Program-made: the position numbers and the translations under genes
Part shown: in pieces, positions 38,744 to 47,223 of the stretch
Position numbering within the stretch: position 1 is the stretch's first letter
How the letters are laid out: every line of letters starts with the position of its first letter
From: Bifidobacterium bohemicum DSM 22767
GTDB taxonomy: Bacteria; Actinomycetota; Actinomycetes; Actinomycetales; Bifidobacteriaceae
DNA length: 64,000 bases
Assembly: GCF_000741525.1 (NCBI RefSeq)
Contig: NZ_JGYP01000002.1
Span: forward strand, 62,001-126,000
Reading direction: 5' to 3'
Notes under the pieces: generated by a model
Database searches by the model: none
Seen by the model: only the letters and a program-made list of their open reading frames with translations
What the model was told of the DNA's origin: nothing

Positions 38744-39036
38744 GACCTCCAGTGTACGCGAAGGGCTCACAAGTGGCCTTCATCTGACATGCTGCACCAC
38801 AGGAAAACCACGTGTCACCCGCGCCGTATTCAGTCGTCAGATTACTTACCCATTCTCCACATTTGCATCAAAGGCTTATATTGCAATAGTTCTCATCAAC
38901 ATCCCACACACTTCGGATATATATAAGTCTGAAAAATTCAAAGCCACGTCCTAATATAAGCTTGAACTAATGTCGAATGCAGCCTCCCATGGATTAATGG
39001 CCTATTTGGAACGGAAGGCAAGAAAGGCGGCCGAGC
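38744..39036. promoter_or_regulatory. AT-rich divergent promoter region between the GT2 and LCP genes
   Basis: This 293-base gap has local AT richness unlike its surroundings (TATATATAAG near 38920). A plus-strand pair TTGCAA (38882-38887) with TATATA about 30 bases later is too widely spaced to call. The region should hold promoters for both divergent envelope operons. The only frames across it are short. Confidence 0.4.
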
Positions 39037-40461
39037 GTGGCATCCCACCGCATGAAGGACAAGACGATACCCAACATCAACGGATGGCGTCAGACCACGC
39101 CCAAGCATGGCACCGCCTATATAGTGCGTCATCGGGTACGTCGCGTGGTGTCGATGACTCTGGTCGGAGTTCTCGTGACCATCGGCTCCGCGGTTGGCGC
39201 CGGTCTGGCTGCTCTGGCAATCGCGCCAAGAGCCATTACGATCATCCAGCAGAACGGCCGCCACAAAAAGCCGGAGATCATCGATCCCAACGCCGGTAAG
39301 CCGATCGATCTGCTGGTGCTCGGTCAGGACACGCGATCCGGAGCCGGCAATAGCTCATTGAGCGGCGGCGAAGACAACGACGACGAGCACAACGCCGATA
39401 CGGCCATGGTCGTGCAGATAGCCGCTGACCGTTCATACATCAACATTGTCTCGATTCCTCGCGACTCGCTTGTCGACGCACCTGCATGTCATACATCCAA
39501 AGGAACCGTACCCGCACGATACAATGTGATGTTCAATTCCATCTTCGCCAGCGGGTACGAGACCGGTGGGGATTTGGCCAGTGCGGCAGGCTGCACGGTC
39601 AATGCCGTCAACTCGTTGACGGGCTTGGACATTCAGCAATTCGTGATCGTGGACTTCGAGGGACTTAAAAACATGATTGACGACATCGGCGGGGTCGATC
39701 TGTGCATTCCCGTGGACACGCACGATGACTATACATGGCTCGACCTTCATAAAGGCATGCAGCACCTGGACGGCACGCAAGCGACAAAATACGCCCGCAT
39801 GCGCCACGGTACCGGAACCGACGGCACGGACATCATGCGCACCACGCGTCAGCAATATCTGATTAAACAGTTGATGAACAAAGCTCTTTCGCTGAATCTA
39901 CTGACTGACAGCAGTCAACTGTACCGGCTTTCCAGATCAGCTTTGAATTCTTTGAGTATTTCATCGGGGCTGGCGGACCTATCGGTGCTGGTCGGATTGG
40001 CAATGAGCATGAAGAACCTCAAGGTCGATCACATCTATGCACAGACGATCTCCGTGGTTCCGGCACCTGACGATCCAAACCGAAGAGTATGGACCGCCGA
40101 CGCCGATGAGATTTGGGCAAAGCTGCGCGAAAACAAGCCGTTGAGCCAAGCTCCGGAATCGACTCCGGAGGATTCGAATGCGCAGAACCAGAGTAAGTCG
40201 AATGCACAGAACGGCAACGACACAGCACAAAACGGCAATGGCACGCAGAACGGCAATCCCACACCTGAGCCCCAGACCCCCAGCGTCGATCCGGTGACCG
40301 GACTGATCAAAAACCACGACGGCACACTGATCGACCCCAATACCGGCGGATACGTCGATCCCGAAAACGGTTCAATACGCGACCCGAAAACAAACGAATA
40401 CATAGGTATCGCATATCGGTACCTCAACACAACGGTATGTGGGGTTCCTGCACAGAAGTGA
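39037..40461 (+). CDS. LytR-CpsA-Psr (LCP) family glycopolymer ligase 1
   Basis: LCP enzymes attach polyprenyl-phosphate-linked glycopolymers such as teichoic acids or arabinogalactan to peptidoglycan. The 474-residue protein has a cytoplasmic start, one membrane segment (MTLVGVLVTIGSAVGAGLAAL, about 40-60), and an LCP domain from about 90. Conserved residues appear in ADTAMVVQIAADR, VSIPRDSLVD and YARMRHGTGTDGTDIMRT. The tail, from about 385, is Asn/Gln-rich, then has short Asp-Pro-x-Thr-Gly units. The start is GTG at 39037, with AAAGGCGGCCGAGC upstream; an ATG five codons later is possible. A second LCP gene follows after 67 bases. Confidence 0.93.
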   Translation: MASHRMKDKTIPNINGWRQTTPKHGTAYIVRHRVRRVVSMTLVGVLVTIGSAVGAGLAALAIAPRAITIIQQNGRHKKPEIIDPNAGKPIDLLVLGQDTRSGAGNSSLSGGEDNDDEHNADTAMVVQIAADRSYINIVSIPRDSLVDAPACHTSKGTVPARYNVMFNSIFASGYETGGDLASAAGCTVNAVNSLTGLDIQQFVIVDFEGLKNMIDDIGGVDLCIPVDTHDDYTWLDLHKGMQHLDGTQATKYARMRHGTGTDGTDIMRTTRQQYLIKQLMNKALSLNLLTDSSQLYRLSRSALNSLSISSGLADLSVLVGLAMSMKNLKVDHIYAQTISVVPAPDDPNRRVWTADADEIWAKLRENKPLSQAPESTPEDSNAQNQSKSNAQNGNDTAQNGNGTQNGNPTPEPQTPSVDPVTGLIKNHDGTLIDPNTGGYVDPENGSIRDPKTNEYIGIAYRYLNTTVCGVPAQK

Positions 40462-40528
40462 ACTACGAAACCGTACAGCCCACCCCCAACGAGTAAAAGT
40501 GAAGAGGTCCAAACGGAAGGGTGAAAAC

Positions 40529-41893
40529 ATGGCTGAACAATCAGGTGGGACTCAAACGCCACAGGTTCCGCCAAGCTTCGTGCCTTCTTCAGCACGCAGG
40601 AAGACAAAGCCGAGCGGTGTGCAGTCAAGCGGCGACATGCCTCCGACCTTTTCCACGGTTCGCAAGGCATCAGCTGGAACAAAAGGCGTGCGTCAGCATC
40701 AGATTCGCGATTCCCGAAGCCCCTCCACCGGCACGGCACCGGCCTCAATACAGCCGGACCCCCGTCGGGTGAGACGGCGTTCAGCAGGTTCCACCAGCAA
40801 CGCCGTGGTGTCTGCCCCATCTCAACGTCGTAGTGCGGCACCGTCCGAAGCAGACATATTACATAAACTGAGACCGGTTCAAACAGGACACGACACGGGA
40901 AGCCATCATCCACAGAGGGTCAAACACCGTCACCGTGTCTGGCACTGGATGCTGGCCCTGTTCACGTTGCTGATCGTGACGGCAATCGTCACGGTATTCA
41001 CTGCTTGGAACTGGGCGGACAGCCGTCTGGACAAGGCCAACTGGCTTACTCCCCATCCGAATTCGGGCGGAACCTCCTGGTTAATCGTCGGCTCCGACGA
41101 ACGCGACAAGTCAGGTTTGGGCGGAACGGCCGAAGACACGCCTGGTTTCAGAACGGACACGATTCTCGTGCTGACCAAACCCATTCACGGCCCGTCCTCC
41201 TTGATTTCCATTCCGCGCGACTCCCTTGTCAAGGTCGATGGCGAAGCCATGAAAATCAACGCCGTGGCACAGCTACATAGCAAAAACGCTTTGGTCGGCG
41301 AAGTCGAAGACATTACAGGCAAGAAAATCGACCATGTGGCCGAAGTCAAATTCAACGGATTGAAGAGCGTAGTCGACGCATTGGGAGGAGTGAACCTGTG
41401 CTACGACCAGAACGTCTCCGACCAGTACTCTGGACTGACTTGGCAGGCCGGCTGCCACATCGCCAACGGCGACACGGCCCTGGCGTTTTCGAGAATGCGT
41501 TATTCCGATCAGCAAGGCGATTTCGGTCGAGCGGCTCGGCAACGACAGGTCATCGCGGCCATTACCAAGAAGAGCTTGACACCCGAAATCCTGCATAGCC
41601 CCAAAAGGGTGACCGCCTTGGCCGATACAGCATTGCGATCCATTGAAGTGGACAGCAAAACCAACCCGGCCACATTGGTGTCGATGGCGACGGCGTTCAA
41701 GTCAGCGACCGGCCCCGGAGCGATTACGGGCTCCGTCTACTGGACGGACCCGGACTATTACCCCGACAACGGAATCGGCTCGTGTGTGCTGCTTGATGAC
41801 GCCCGCAACGCCGAACTATTCAACGAACTGGCGGCCGGCACACACAGGCCCGGCGTGGTGGGCTCTCTGACCGAGGCGCAGAACGCACAGTAA
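40529..41893 (+). CDS. LytR-CpsA-Psr (LCP) family glycopolymer ligase 2
   Basis: The ATG at 40529 follows GGAAGGGTGAAAAC, giving 454 residues. A Pro/Ser/Arg-rich cytoplasmic region of about 130 residues precedes one membrane segment (WMLALFTLLIVTAIVTVFTAW). The LCP domain begins near 175, with FRTDTILVLTKP, ISIPRDSLVKV and AFSRMRYSDQQGDFGRAARQRQ holding the conserved Asp and Arg residues. Unlike its neighbour it has no long C-terminal extension. The two copies probably act on different glycopolymers or back each other up. It is followed 102 bases later by whiB1. Confidence 0.93.
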   Translation: MAEQSGGTQTPQVPPSFVPSSARRKTKPSGVQSSGDMPPTFSTVRKASAGTKGVRQHQIRDSRSPSTGTAPASIQPDPRRVRRRSAGSTSNAVVSAPSQRRSAAPSEADILHKLRPVQTGHDTGSHHPQRVKHRHRVWHWMLALFTLLIVTAIVTVFTAWNWADSRLDKANWLTPHPNSGGTSWLIVGSDERDKSGLGGTAEDTPGFRTDTILVLTKPIHGPSSLISIPRDSLVKVDGEAMKINAVAQLHSKNALVGEVEDITGKKIDHVAEVKFNGLKSVVDALGGVNLCYDQNVSDQYSGLTWQAGCHIANGDTALAFSRMRYSDQQGDFGRAARQRQVIAAITKKSLTPEILHSPKRVTALADTALRSIEVDSKTNPATLVSMATAFKSATGPGAITGSVYWTDPDYYPDNGIGSCVLLDDARNAELFNELAAGTHRPGVVGSLTEAQNAQ

Positions 41894-41995
41894 TCCATTA
41901 ATGAATCCCTTTAAGATATTCGGAAAAAGGTCTTGAAAAAAGCACGGTTTCGTGCTTATCTTGTCTTGAGACAAACAAAGGAAGGCGTAAGTAAT

Positions 41996-42274
41996 ATGAG
42001 CAGTGCTTTTGACTGGCGAGCCAAGGCTGCATGTCGCGACAAGGATCCGGAACTCTTCTTCCCGGTGGGCAACACGGGAGCGGCATACCAGCAAATCGAG
42101 GAGGCCAAGGCCATCTGCCGTACCTGCAAGGTCGTGGACGCATGCCTTAAATGCGCTCTTGACACCAATCAGGACTATGGTGTTTGGGGCGGGATGAGCG
42201 AGGACGAACGCCGCGCATTGAAGCGTCGTGCCATGCGCGCTCGCCGCTCACAGAATATGCAGATGCAACTGTAG
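41996..42274 (+). CDS. whiB1: WhiB1-type [4Fe-4S] transcriptional regulator
   Basis: WhiB proteins bind an iron-sulfur cluster, interact with sigma factor, and respond to nitric oxide or redox. The 92-residue protein starts at the ATG at 41996, after AAGGAAGGCG. Cluster ligands are Cys12 (KAACRDKDPE) and the C-x2-C-x5-C set in ICRTCKVVDACLKCAL. The turn GVWGGMSEDERRALKRR matches WhiB1 very closely. It lies beside a PdtaS-like kinase gene, as in Mycobacterium tuberculosis (whiB1 next to pdtaS, from memory). A large hairpin follows the stop. Confidence 0.94.
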   Translation: MSSAFDWRAKAACRDKDPELFFPVGNTGAAYQQIEEAKAICRTCKVVDACLKCALDTNQDYGVWGGMSEDERRALKRRAMRARRSQNMQMQL

Positions 42275-42313
42275 CAAGGATCTTGGCCATGCCAACATGA
42301 CCATTCATTGTTC

Positions 42314-42373
42314 GCGATATGGAAGGGTGCCTGCAATCTTCGACTCTGGATTGCAGGCACCCTTCCATATCGC
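42314..42373. terminator. Perfect 25-bp inverted repeat between whiB1 and the pdtaS-like gene
   Basis: Two exactly complementary 25-base arms (42314-42338 and 42349-42373) with a 10-base loop lie between two convergent genes. This is unusually long and perfect for a terminator. There is no T-run, so a bidirectional terminator is probable but an additional role cannot be excluded. Confidence 0.8.
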
Positions 42374-42512
42374 CGTAGCCCAGTTGCATATCCTCCACCC
42401 GACGATATGCAAAGAGGCATCTGCCGAAACGACCGGTCAGACAGGTCATGTTCCGGCGGTCGTATTACGTGCCACGTCGATCGGCCAACGGTCAAGCAAA
42501 CGAAATCAGTGA

Positions 42513-44003
42513 TTACTCTTCGTCCTGAGCAGCTCTGAGCTTGATGTCGAGCACCACTTTCGTACCACCTCCGGTGCGATCTTCCCAGTGGACGGTTCCC
42601 CCGAAATCATTGGTCACGAAGGTGTTGATAATCTGCGTGCCCAGGCCAGAGCCCACGGAACGGGCCATACCGTTGCTCTCCTCGGTGGGACGCCCCGATC
42701 CATCGTCTTCGACCACCACATTCAGGTTTCTTCCGTTACGTTGCACGGAAATGGTGATGTTGCCCTCTTTGCGATCCGCAAAGCCATGCTCGACGGCATT
42801 GGTAATCAACTCGGTGAGCACCAAGGACAACGGCGTCGCGTCCTGAGCAGGCATCATGCCGAACGTGCCCTCGTAACGAATATGGATATGCTGGTCCTTC
42901 ATACTGGCCAGATCCACGCTCATCTTCAGAAGGTTCGAGATGACCTGGTCATAGTCCACCTCCTCGTCGACGGTCTGGCTCAAGCCCTCATGGACCGTCG
43001 CGATTGTCTGCACGCGGCGCTGGGCCTCCCCGAGCTCCTCCTTGACCTCTTTCGACTTGGTTTTGCGCGCCTGCAGCCTCAATAACGCCGATACGGTCTG
43101 CAGATTGTTCTTCACTCTGTGATGAATCTCGGAGATGGTGGCATCCTTGGTCTGCAATTCCTGATCGCGCCGGCGTAGCTCGGTGACATCACGGCACAAC
43201 ACAATCGCACCGTTATGACCGTTGACGTCATAGAACGGCAACGAGCGAATTGAAACCACGGAGTTGTTCGCGTCCAACTCACAATCGGCTGCGGCTTTGC
43301 CACTCAGGACCAATGGCAGAGTTTCGGGCACGGGATCGTTCGAATGCAGCAAACCGGCGCCTATCTCACTCAGGTAGTGACCTTCCATCGCACGCATGGT
43401 GCCTAGCCGGCGGAAGCAACTGATTGCGTTGGGCGCTGCATACCTTACGATGCCGTCGGCCGTCAGAACGATGAAGCCGTCCGATACCCTCGCGTTGTGG
43501 CGTTGGCTCAGAAGGGCGTCATGATATGGGAATTGACCACGAGCTATCATTTCGAACAGCTGTTTGCCGGCATTGATGCTTTCGGACTCGTAGTAACCGT
43601 TTGACTCGCGGGTAGCCAGATTGGTTTCTCTTACCACCAATCCCAATGTCTTGTTGCCACATCTGATTGGAGCGTAAACGTTGCAAACCGTGGATTTTCC
43701 AATACGACGAAGCACCGTGGAATGATAAACTCCATCCATGCGCATCGCGGCTTGAACCTCGCCCAATGCATCGTCCGGAACCCTGTCTCCCACTGCATCT
43801 TCAGTACGTAACGTCATGACCGTGGAAGGACGACACTGTTCCGCCACCACATATCCGCCATCGTCCTGACGGATGAGCAGAAGCAGATCGGCAAAACTCA
43901 AGTCTGCGATCACCTGCCAATCCGTGACCAGCAAATGAAGCCATTCGCGGTCGCCTGCATCGAAATCGGATTGTGAAGCGAGTATCTCATCAAAATCAGC
44001 CAT
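42513..44003 (-). CDS. pdtaS: PdtaS-like sensor histidine kinase
   Basis: The ATG at 44003 follows GATGAGGAGC and gives 496 residues. The N-terminal GAF-like region (about 1-150) and a PAS domain (about 175-280: FIVLTADGIVRYAAPNAI) precede the HisKA_2 helix ISEIHHRVKNNLQTVSALLRLQAR, with the phosphate-accepting histidine near 290. A HATPase domain follows (LTELITNAVEHGF, VVEDDGSGR, GSGLGTQII). No membrane segments are seen, so it is cytoplasmic. The architecture matches actinobacterial PdtaS, whose partner PdtaR is an ANTAR RNA-binding antiterminator. No response regulator is adjacent. Confidence 0.9.
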   Translation of the reverse strand: MADFDEILASQSDFDAGDREWLHLLVTDWQVIADLSFADLLLLIRQDDGGYVVAEQCRPSTVMTLRTEDAVGDRVPDDALGEVQAAMRMDGVYHSTVLRRIGKSTVCNVYAPIRCGNKTLGLVVRETNLATRESNGYYESESINAGKQLFEMIARGQFPYHDALLSQRHNARVSDGFIVLTADGIVRYAAPNAISCFRRLGTMRAMEGHYLSEIGAGLLHSNDPVPETLPLVLSGKAAADCELDANNSVVSIRSLPFYDVNGHNGAIVLCRDVTELRRRDQELQTKDATISEIHHRVKNNLQTVSALLRLQARKTKSKEVKEELGEAQRRVQTIATVHEGLSQTVDEEVDYDQVISNLLKMSVDLASMKDQHIHIRYEGTFGMMPAQDATPLSLVLTELITNAVEHGFADRKEGNITISVQRNGRNLNVVVEDDGSGRPTEESNGMARSVGSGLGTQIINTFVTNDFGGTVHWEDRTGGGTKVVLDIKLRAAQDEE

Positions 44004-44082
44004 GCTCCTCATCATACCTGAACCACTGGCAACGCCATTGGAAACCGTCGAGACGTAAACCGTGGACAATGTCACGAATGAA

Positions 44083-44112
44083 GGTTACGATTTCGTAGGT
44101 TACGTAATCGTA
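44083..44112 (+). promoter_or_regulatory. Tandem 15-bp operator-like repeat upstream of hlyIII
   Basis: GGTTACGATTTCGTA (44083-44097) is immediately followed by GGTTACGTAATCGTA (44098-44112). Each unit is itself near-palindromic (TACGA..TCGTA). The pair lies about 30 bases before the hlyIII start and 80 before the divergent kinase start, so it could be a regulator site for either. Confidence 0.5.
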
Positions 44113-44143
44113 GCCTTTCTAGCCGAAAGTCTTGGGAGGACCC

Positions 44144-45025
44144 ATGCCAGACGATGTCGAGACAGGACACGTGCAGGAGACGATCCGGCAGTCAGATCAA
44201 CGTGCCCAGGAGGCGAAAGCAGCCCTCATCCGCTCGAAGGCAGCCAACCGTGCCGACACTGTTCGCCGGCAGGCCGAAGAACGAGCCAGCCGAATCATTG
44301 CACGCGCCGAACGTCGCGCCGCCAAAGCCCAAGGCATCGACCCACCACCGGAGAGCGGCCGAAAAGTCCGTTTGGACGTGCATGGTAGACCCAAGCCTTT
44401 ACTGCGCGGCTGGATACACGCCGTTGCCGCCCCTTTGGCTCTGGCGGCAGGCATCGTGCTGATATGTCTGGCGCACGGAACCTGTCTGAAATGGGCATGC
44501 GCCGTATTCATGGTCTGCTCACTGATCCTGTTCACGAATTCCGCGGCCTATCATCTCGGATCATGGTCACCACATGTGACCGACACGCTTCGCCGCATCG
44601 ACCACATGAACATTTTCCTTTTGATCGCAGGAACTTACACACCGGTTTCTTTCGCGCTGTCGGTCAAATGGCGCACCATCATCATCTCCGGCATGTGGGT
44701 ATGCACGACGGCGGCGCTGATCATCCACGTCATCTGGATCGATGCACCACGCTGGCTATACACAATCGTCTACATCATCTTCGGCATCAACGGATTGGCC
44801 TACATGGGTCTTTTCTGGCAGTCCCCTGCCGCCGGCCCGACTGTGGTGGTGCTGTTGGTGGCAGGAGGTGCCTGCTATATCGCAGGCGCCGTCGTCTATG
44901 GGCTGCGCAAGCCCGATCCTTGGCCCCGCATCTTTGGTTTCCATGAAATCTTCCATCTTGGCACCGTCGCCGGATATGCATGCCATATGGTCGCGATTTA
45001 CATGGTCATCGTCAGTCTATGGTAG
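44144..45025 (+). CDS. Hemolysin III (HlyIII/AdipoR) family membrane protein
   Basis: The ATG at 44144 follows GGGAGGACCC; the product is 293 residues. It begins with a charged, alanine-rich coiled-coil-like stretch of about 85 residues (RADTVRRQAEERASRIIARAE). About seven membrane segments follow. The family signature FTNSAAYHLGSW lies near 130, RRIDHMNIFLLIAGTYTPV near 150, and the late GFHEIFHLGTVAGYACH near 275, giving the conserved Ser, His, Asp and His metal-site residues. Bacterial members are linked to membrane lipid homeostasis; haemolysis is not established. The tandem repeat upstream may regulate it. Confidence 0.9.
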   Translation: MPDDVETGHVQETIRQSDQRAQEAKAALIRSKAANRADTVRRQAEERASRIIARAERRAAKAQGIDPPPESGRKVRLDVHGRPKPLLRGWIHAVAAPLALAAGIVLICLAHGTCLKWACAVFMVCSLILFTNSAAYHLGSWSPHVTDTLRRIDHMNIFLLIAGTYTPVSFALSVKWRTIIISGMWVCTTAALIIHVIWIDAPRWLYTIVYIIFGINGLAYMGLFWQSPAAGPTVVVLLVAGGACYIAGAVVYGLRKPDPWPRIFGFHEIFHLGTVAGYACHMVAIYMVIVSLW

Positions 45026-45094
45026 ATTGCGGAATCCACGACGCTTCCCAATGCCACGCCCGAATACCGGAGACCGACTAGGCAGACGCAACAA

Positions 45095-45129
45095 AGGCGG
45101 GGCTGCAACGTTGATTGCAACCCCCGCCT
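45095..45129. terminator. Terminator between the converging hlyIII and greA genes
   Basis: AGGCGGGG pairs with CCCCGCCT, extended inward by TGCAA/TTGCA. The plus side is followed by GTTCTCTTCTTCTCC, a T/C-rich stretch. Both neighbouring genes end toward it. Confidence 0.75.
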
Positions 45130-45199
45130 GTTCTCTTCTTCTCCATGAGAGCCGCGTCATCAAGAGCATCACCGATTGCTCAAAAAGACAGACCCATCG

Positions 45200-45682
45200 T
45201 TATTGGAGCGGCTGCGCATCCTTGACCGTCACGGAAATCTCACGACCCGTCGGCGCGGTGTAAGAGACGGTCTGACCCTTCTTGGCGCCCATAATGGCGG
45301 CCCCAATCGGAGATTCTGGGCTGATGACCTCATAATCGGTGGCCACAGCAATATCGCGCACCCCAACGGCATACACCCTCTCACGACCTGCCAGTTCAAG
45401 AGTAACTACCGAACCGTTACCCACGACACCGGCCTGGGGTGCTTTGAGGATTTTCGCATTACGTAATTTGACAATGAGTTCGTTGACTCGCCCTTCGTTC
45501 TTGCCTTGTTCCTCTCGGGCGGCCTGATAACCGCCATTCTCGGACAAATCACCCTCAGCGCGCGCGGTTGCGATACGCTGGGTAATCTCATCACGATATT
45601 CACCCTCACGCCACGCAAGCTCCTGCTTGAGCTTATCGTATGCGGCCTGCGTCAACAGAACGGTCTTCTCCTCCTCGGCCAT
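45200..45682 (-). CDS. greA: Transcription elongation factor GreA
   Basis: GreA rescues backtracked RNA polymerase by stimulating transcript cleavage. The 160 residues match GreA exactly in size: an N-terminal coiled coil with the acidic tip ATARAEGDLSENGGYQAAREEQ near residue 40, and a C-terminal FKBP-like domain with YEVISPESPIGAAIMGAKKGQTV. AGGAGTT precedes the ATG. An FKBP-type isomerase lies 56 bases upstream on the same strand. Confidence 0.97.
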   Translation of the reverse strand: MAEEEKTVLLTQAAYDKLKQELAWREGEYRDEITQRIATARAEGDLSENGGYQAAREEQGKNEGRVNELIVKLRNAKILKAPQAGVVGNGSVVTLELAGRERVYAVGVRDIAVATDYEVISPESPIGAAIMGAKKGQTVSYTAPTGREISVTVKDAQPLQ

Positions 45683-45738
45683 AACTCCTCCTTACCCTTC
45701 ATCGGACGTTACCTATAAACTATAATCCCGAAACGATT

Positions 45739-46146
45739 TCAGCGGGTCGAAACAATGTCTATGACGAATACGAGCGTGTCGTCGCCTCCGATGCCGGCCT
45801 GGGGCATGCCGCGACGTCCGTACCCATATTCCGGAGGAATGGACACCACCAGACGAGAACCGACATTGTGACCCGGAACCGCGCGATCCCAACCTTTGAT
45901 GACCTGACCGACCCCGATGCCGAAACTGGCGGGCTGATGACGGTTGAAACTCGAATCAAACGGGTCTTGCGAACCCCAGATAACCCCATGATAGTTGACA
46001 GCGACGGTATCGCCCTGACGCACCATCGGGCCATCGCCCTCCACAATCTCGATCGCTTTCAAACCCGCCGGAGCAGCGCCCTCCGGAAACTCGATCACCG
46101 GCATTGCGCCAAACTCTGCGTTGACCTGCGGCATACCTTCAGCCAT
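45739..46146 (-). CDS. FKBP-type peptidyl-prolyl cis-trans isomerase
   Basis: The 135-residue protein is a single FKBP domain: GDTVAVNYHGVIWGSQDPFDSSFNR (split here by a loop), FGIGVGQVIKGWDRAVPGHNVGSRL and IPPEYGYGRRG followed by DDTLVFVIDIV. The active-site aromatic and Asp residues (Tyr in VNYHG, Asp in FDSSF, Trp in KGWD) are visible. No signal peptide or lipobox is present, so it should be cytoplasmic. AAAGGAGGCC lies just upstream. It lies 56 bases before greA and is probably co-transcribed with it. Confidence 0.94.
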   Translation of the reverse strand: MAEGMPQVNAEFGAMPVIEFPEGAAPAGLKAIEIVEGDGPMVRQGDTVAVNYHGVIWGSQDPFDSSFNRHQPASFGIGVGQVIKGWDRAVPGHNVGSRLVVSIPPEYGYGRRGMPQAGIGGDDTLVFVIDIVSTR

Positions 46147-46696
46147 GACATGGCCTCCTTTTTCAAGACACGAATGAGCTATAGACTAGCACCAGCGGCA
46201 AACCTCACGTGGTGAAGGTCGATTATCGTCGCATTGCAGCGACACGCCTCCAGACAAGCTGACCTCCACTTCGGCTTTTCAGCACTCGACGACATTGACG
46301 ATCATAAAACGGATGCCACTGGGATGTGGAGCCATCATTTTCCATTGCCACAACACATCTCGCTCATAATCACAAGGAACGGCACGGCCACCATCGACCC
46401 GGCCCACAGTGTGCGAAGAACTTGGCCCGACACCGATCATGCACATTTACAAGACACTGGGCATGTCACCCATTCCAACCAAAGGCCTCACCGACATCAC
46501 GGCATCCCCCGACAGCAAGCAGCACCGGCAAACGAATACGACTGACTGGAAGCACATCGTTGATGGGTGCCCCTGGCAAGAAATGCGTTCGCCGCGGGTC
46601 GTTATCACCAAAAGAGGGCATCGTTGATAAGCGCCACCTGGTAAGAAGTAGAGCCGGCATGGCATAATGACTTGTTGTCGGCATGAACACCGGCAC
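46147..46696. other. Non-coding stretch upstream of tRNA-Leu
   Basis: I see no supportable gene in these 550 bases. Frames here are short and lack ribosome sites. The 5' end should hold the FKBP promoter and the 3' end the tRNA promoter (CATAAT near 46663). An imperfect direct repeat lies at 46555 and 46619. Confidence 0.6.
46555..46650. repeat. Imperfect direct repeat of about 30 bp upstream of tRNA-Leu
   Basis: CATCGTTGAT begins at 46555 and again at 46619. The following bases are similar in both copies, in the pattern GxGCCxCCTGGxAAGAA. The copies are 64 bases apart. It may be an old local duplication. Confidence 0.45.
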
Positions 46697-46777
46697 GCTC
46701 CCGTGGCGGAATTGGTAGACGCAGCTGACTTAAAATCAGCCGGCATTGCCTTGTGGGTTCGAGTCCCACCGGGAGTA
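46697..46777 (+). tRNA. tRNA-Leu (anticodon UAA)
   Basis: An 81-base class II tRNA: acceptor GCTCCCG/CGGGAGT, D-arm with GGTAGACGC, anticodon loop CTTAAAA giving TAA, a long variable arm (CGGCATTGCCTTGTG region), and T-arm with GGGTTCGAGTCCC. CCA is not encoded. Confidence 0.95.
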
Positions 46778-47223
46778 CAAACACCGGAATACCAACGATT
46801 AGGCCGCCCCATCACACATCAAAACGGATACCACAAAACAACACATGTATCCAAAACGCCCCCAACAACAGATACGCACTTATCACTACTCTCGGCTGGG
46901 TTTTACCACCATTCACCAATATTGAACATCACTGGAACCACTCGGGACAACCGAAGTATGTGGTCAAGATGCGGTCAAAGCGCGGTCACGTAATGACCTC
47001 TGCAGGCATTGAAATCACGAGGCCGACATGATCCCGTCAGAGATGAACAGGTCAGGAAACGAAGAAGGACGACGTCCATGGCCTTGCCAACCAGGTCCAG
47101 TCCAGGGCATCATCGAACGGATCGGCATACACATCCAACGACATGCTATCGCCCGCATCAGGTCAGCCTTTCACCACAACAGACGACAACACCACCTACG
47201 GTCGCCACGCCAGGCCACAGCAA
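46778..47223. other. Non-coding stretch between tRNA-Leu and ppx
   Basis: This 446-base gap contains only short frames without ribosome sites. No hairpin with a T-run is seen apart from GGCTGGGTTTTACC near 46899, which lacks a pairing arm. I see no supportable gene or RNA. Confidence 0.5.
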
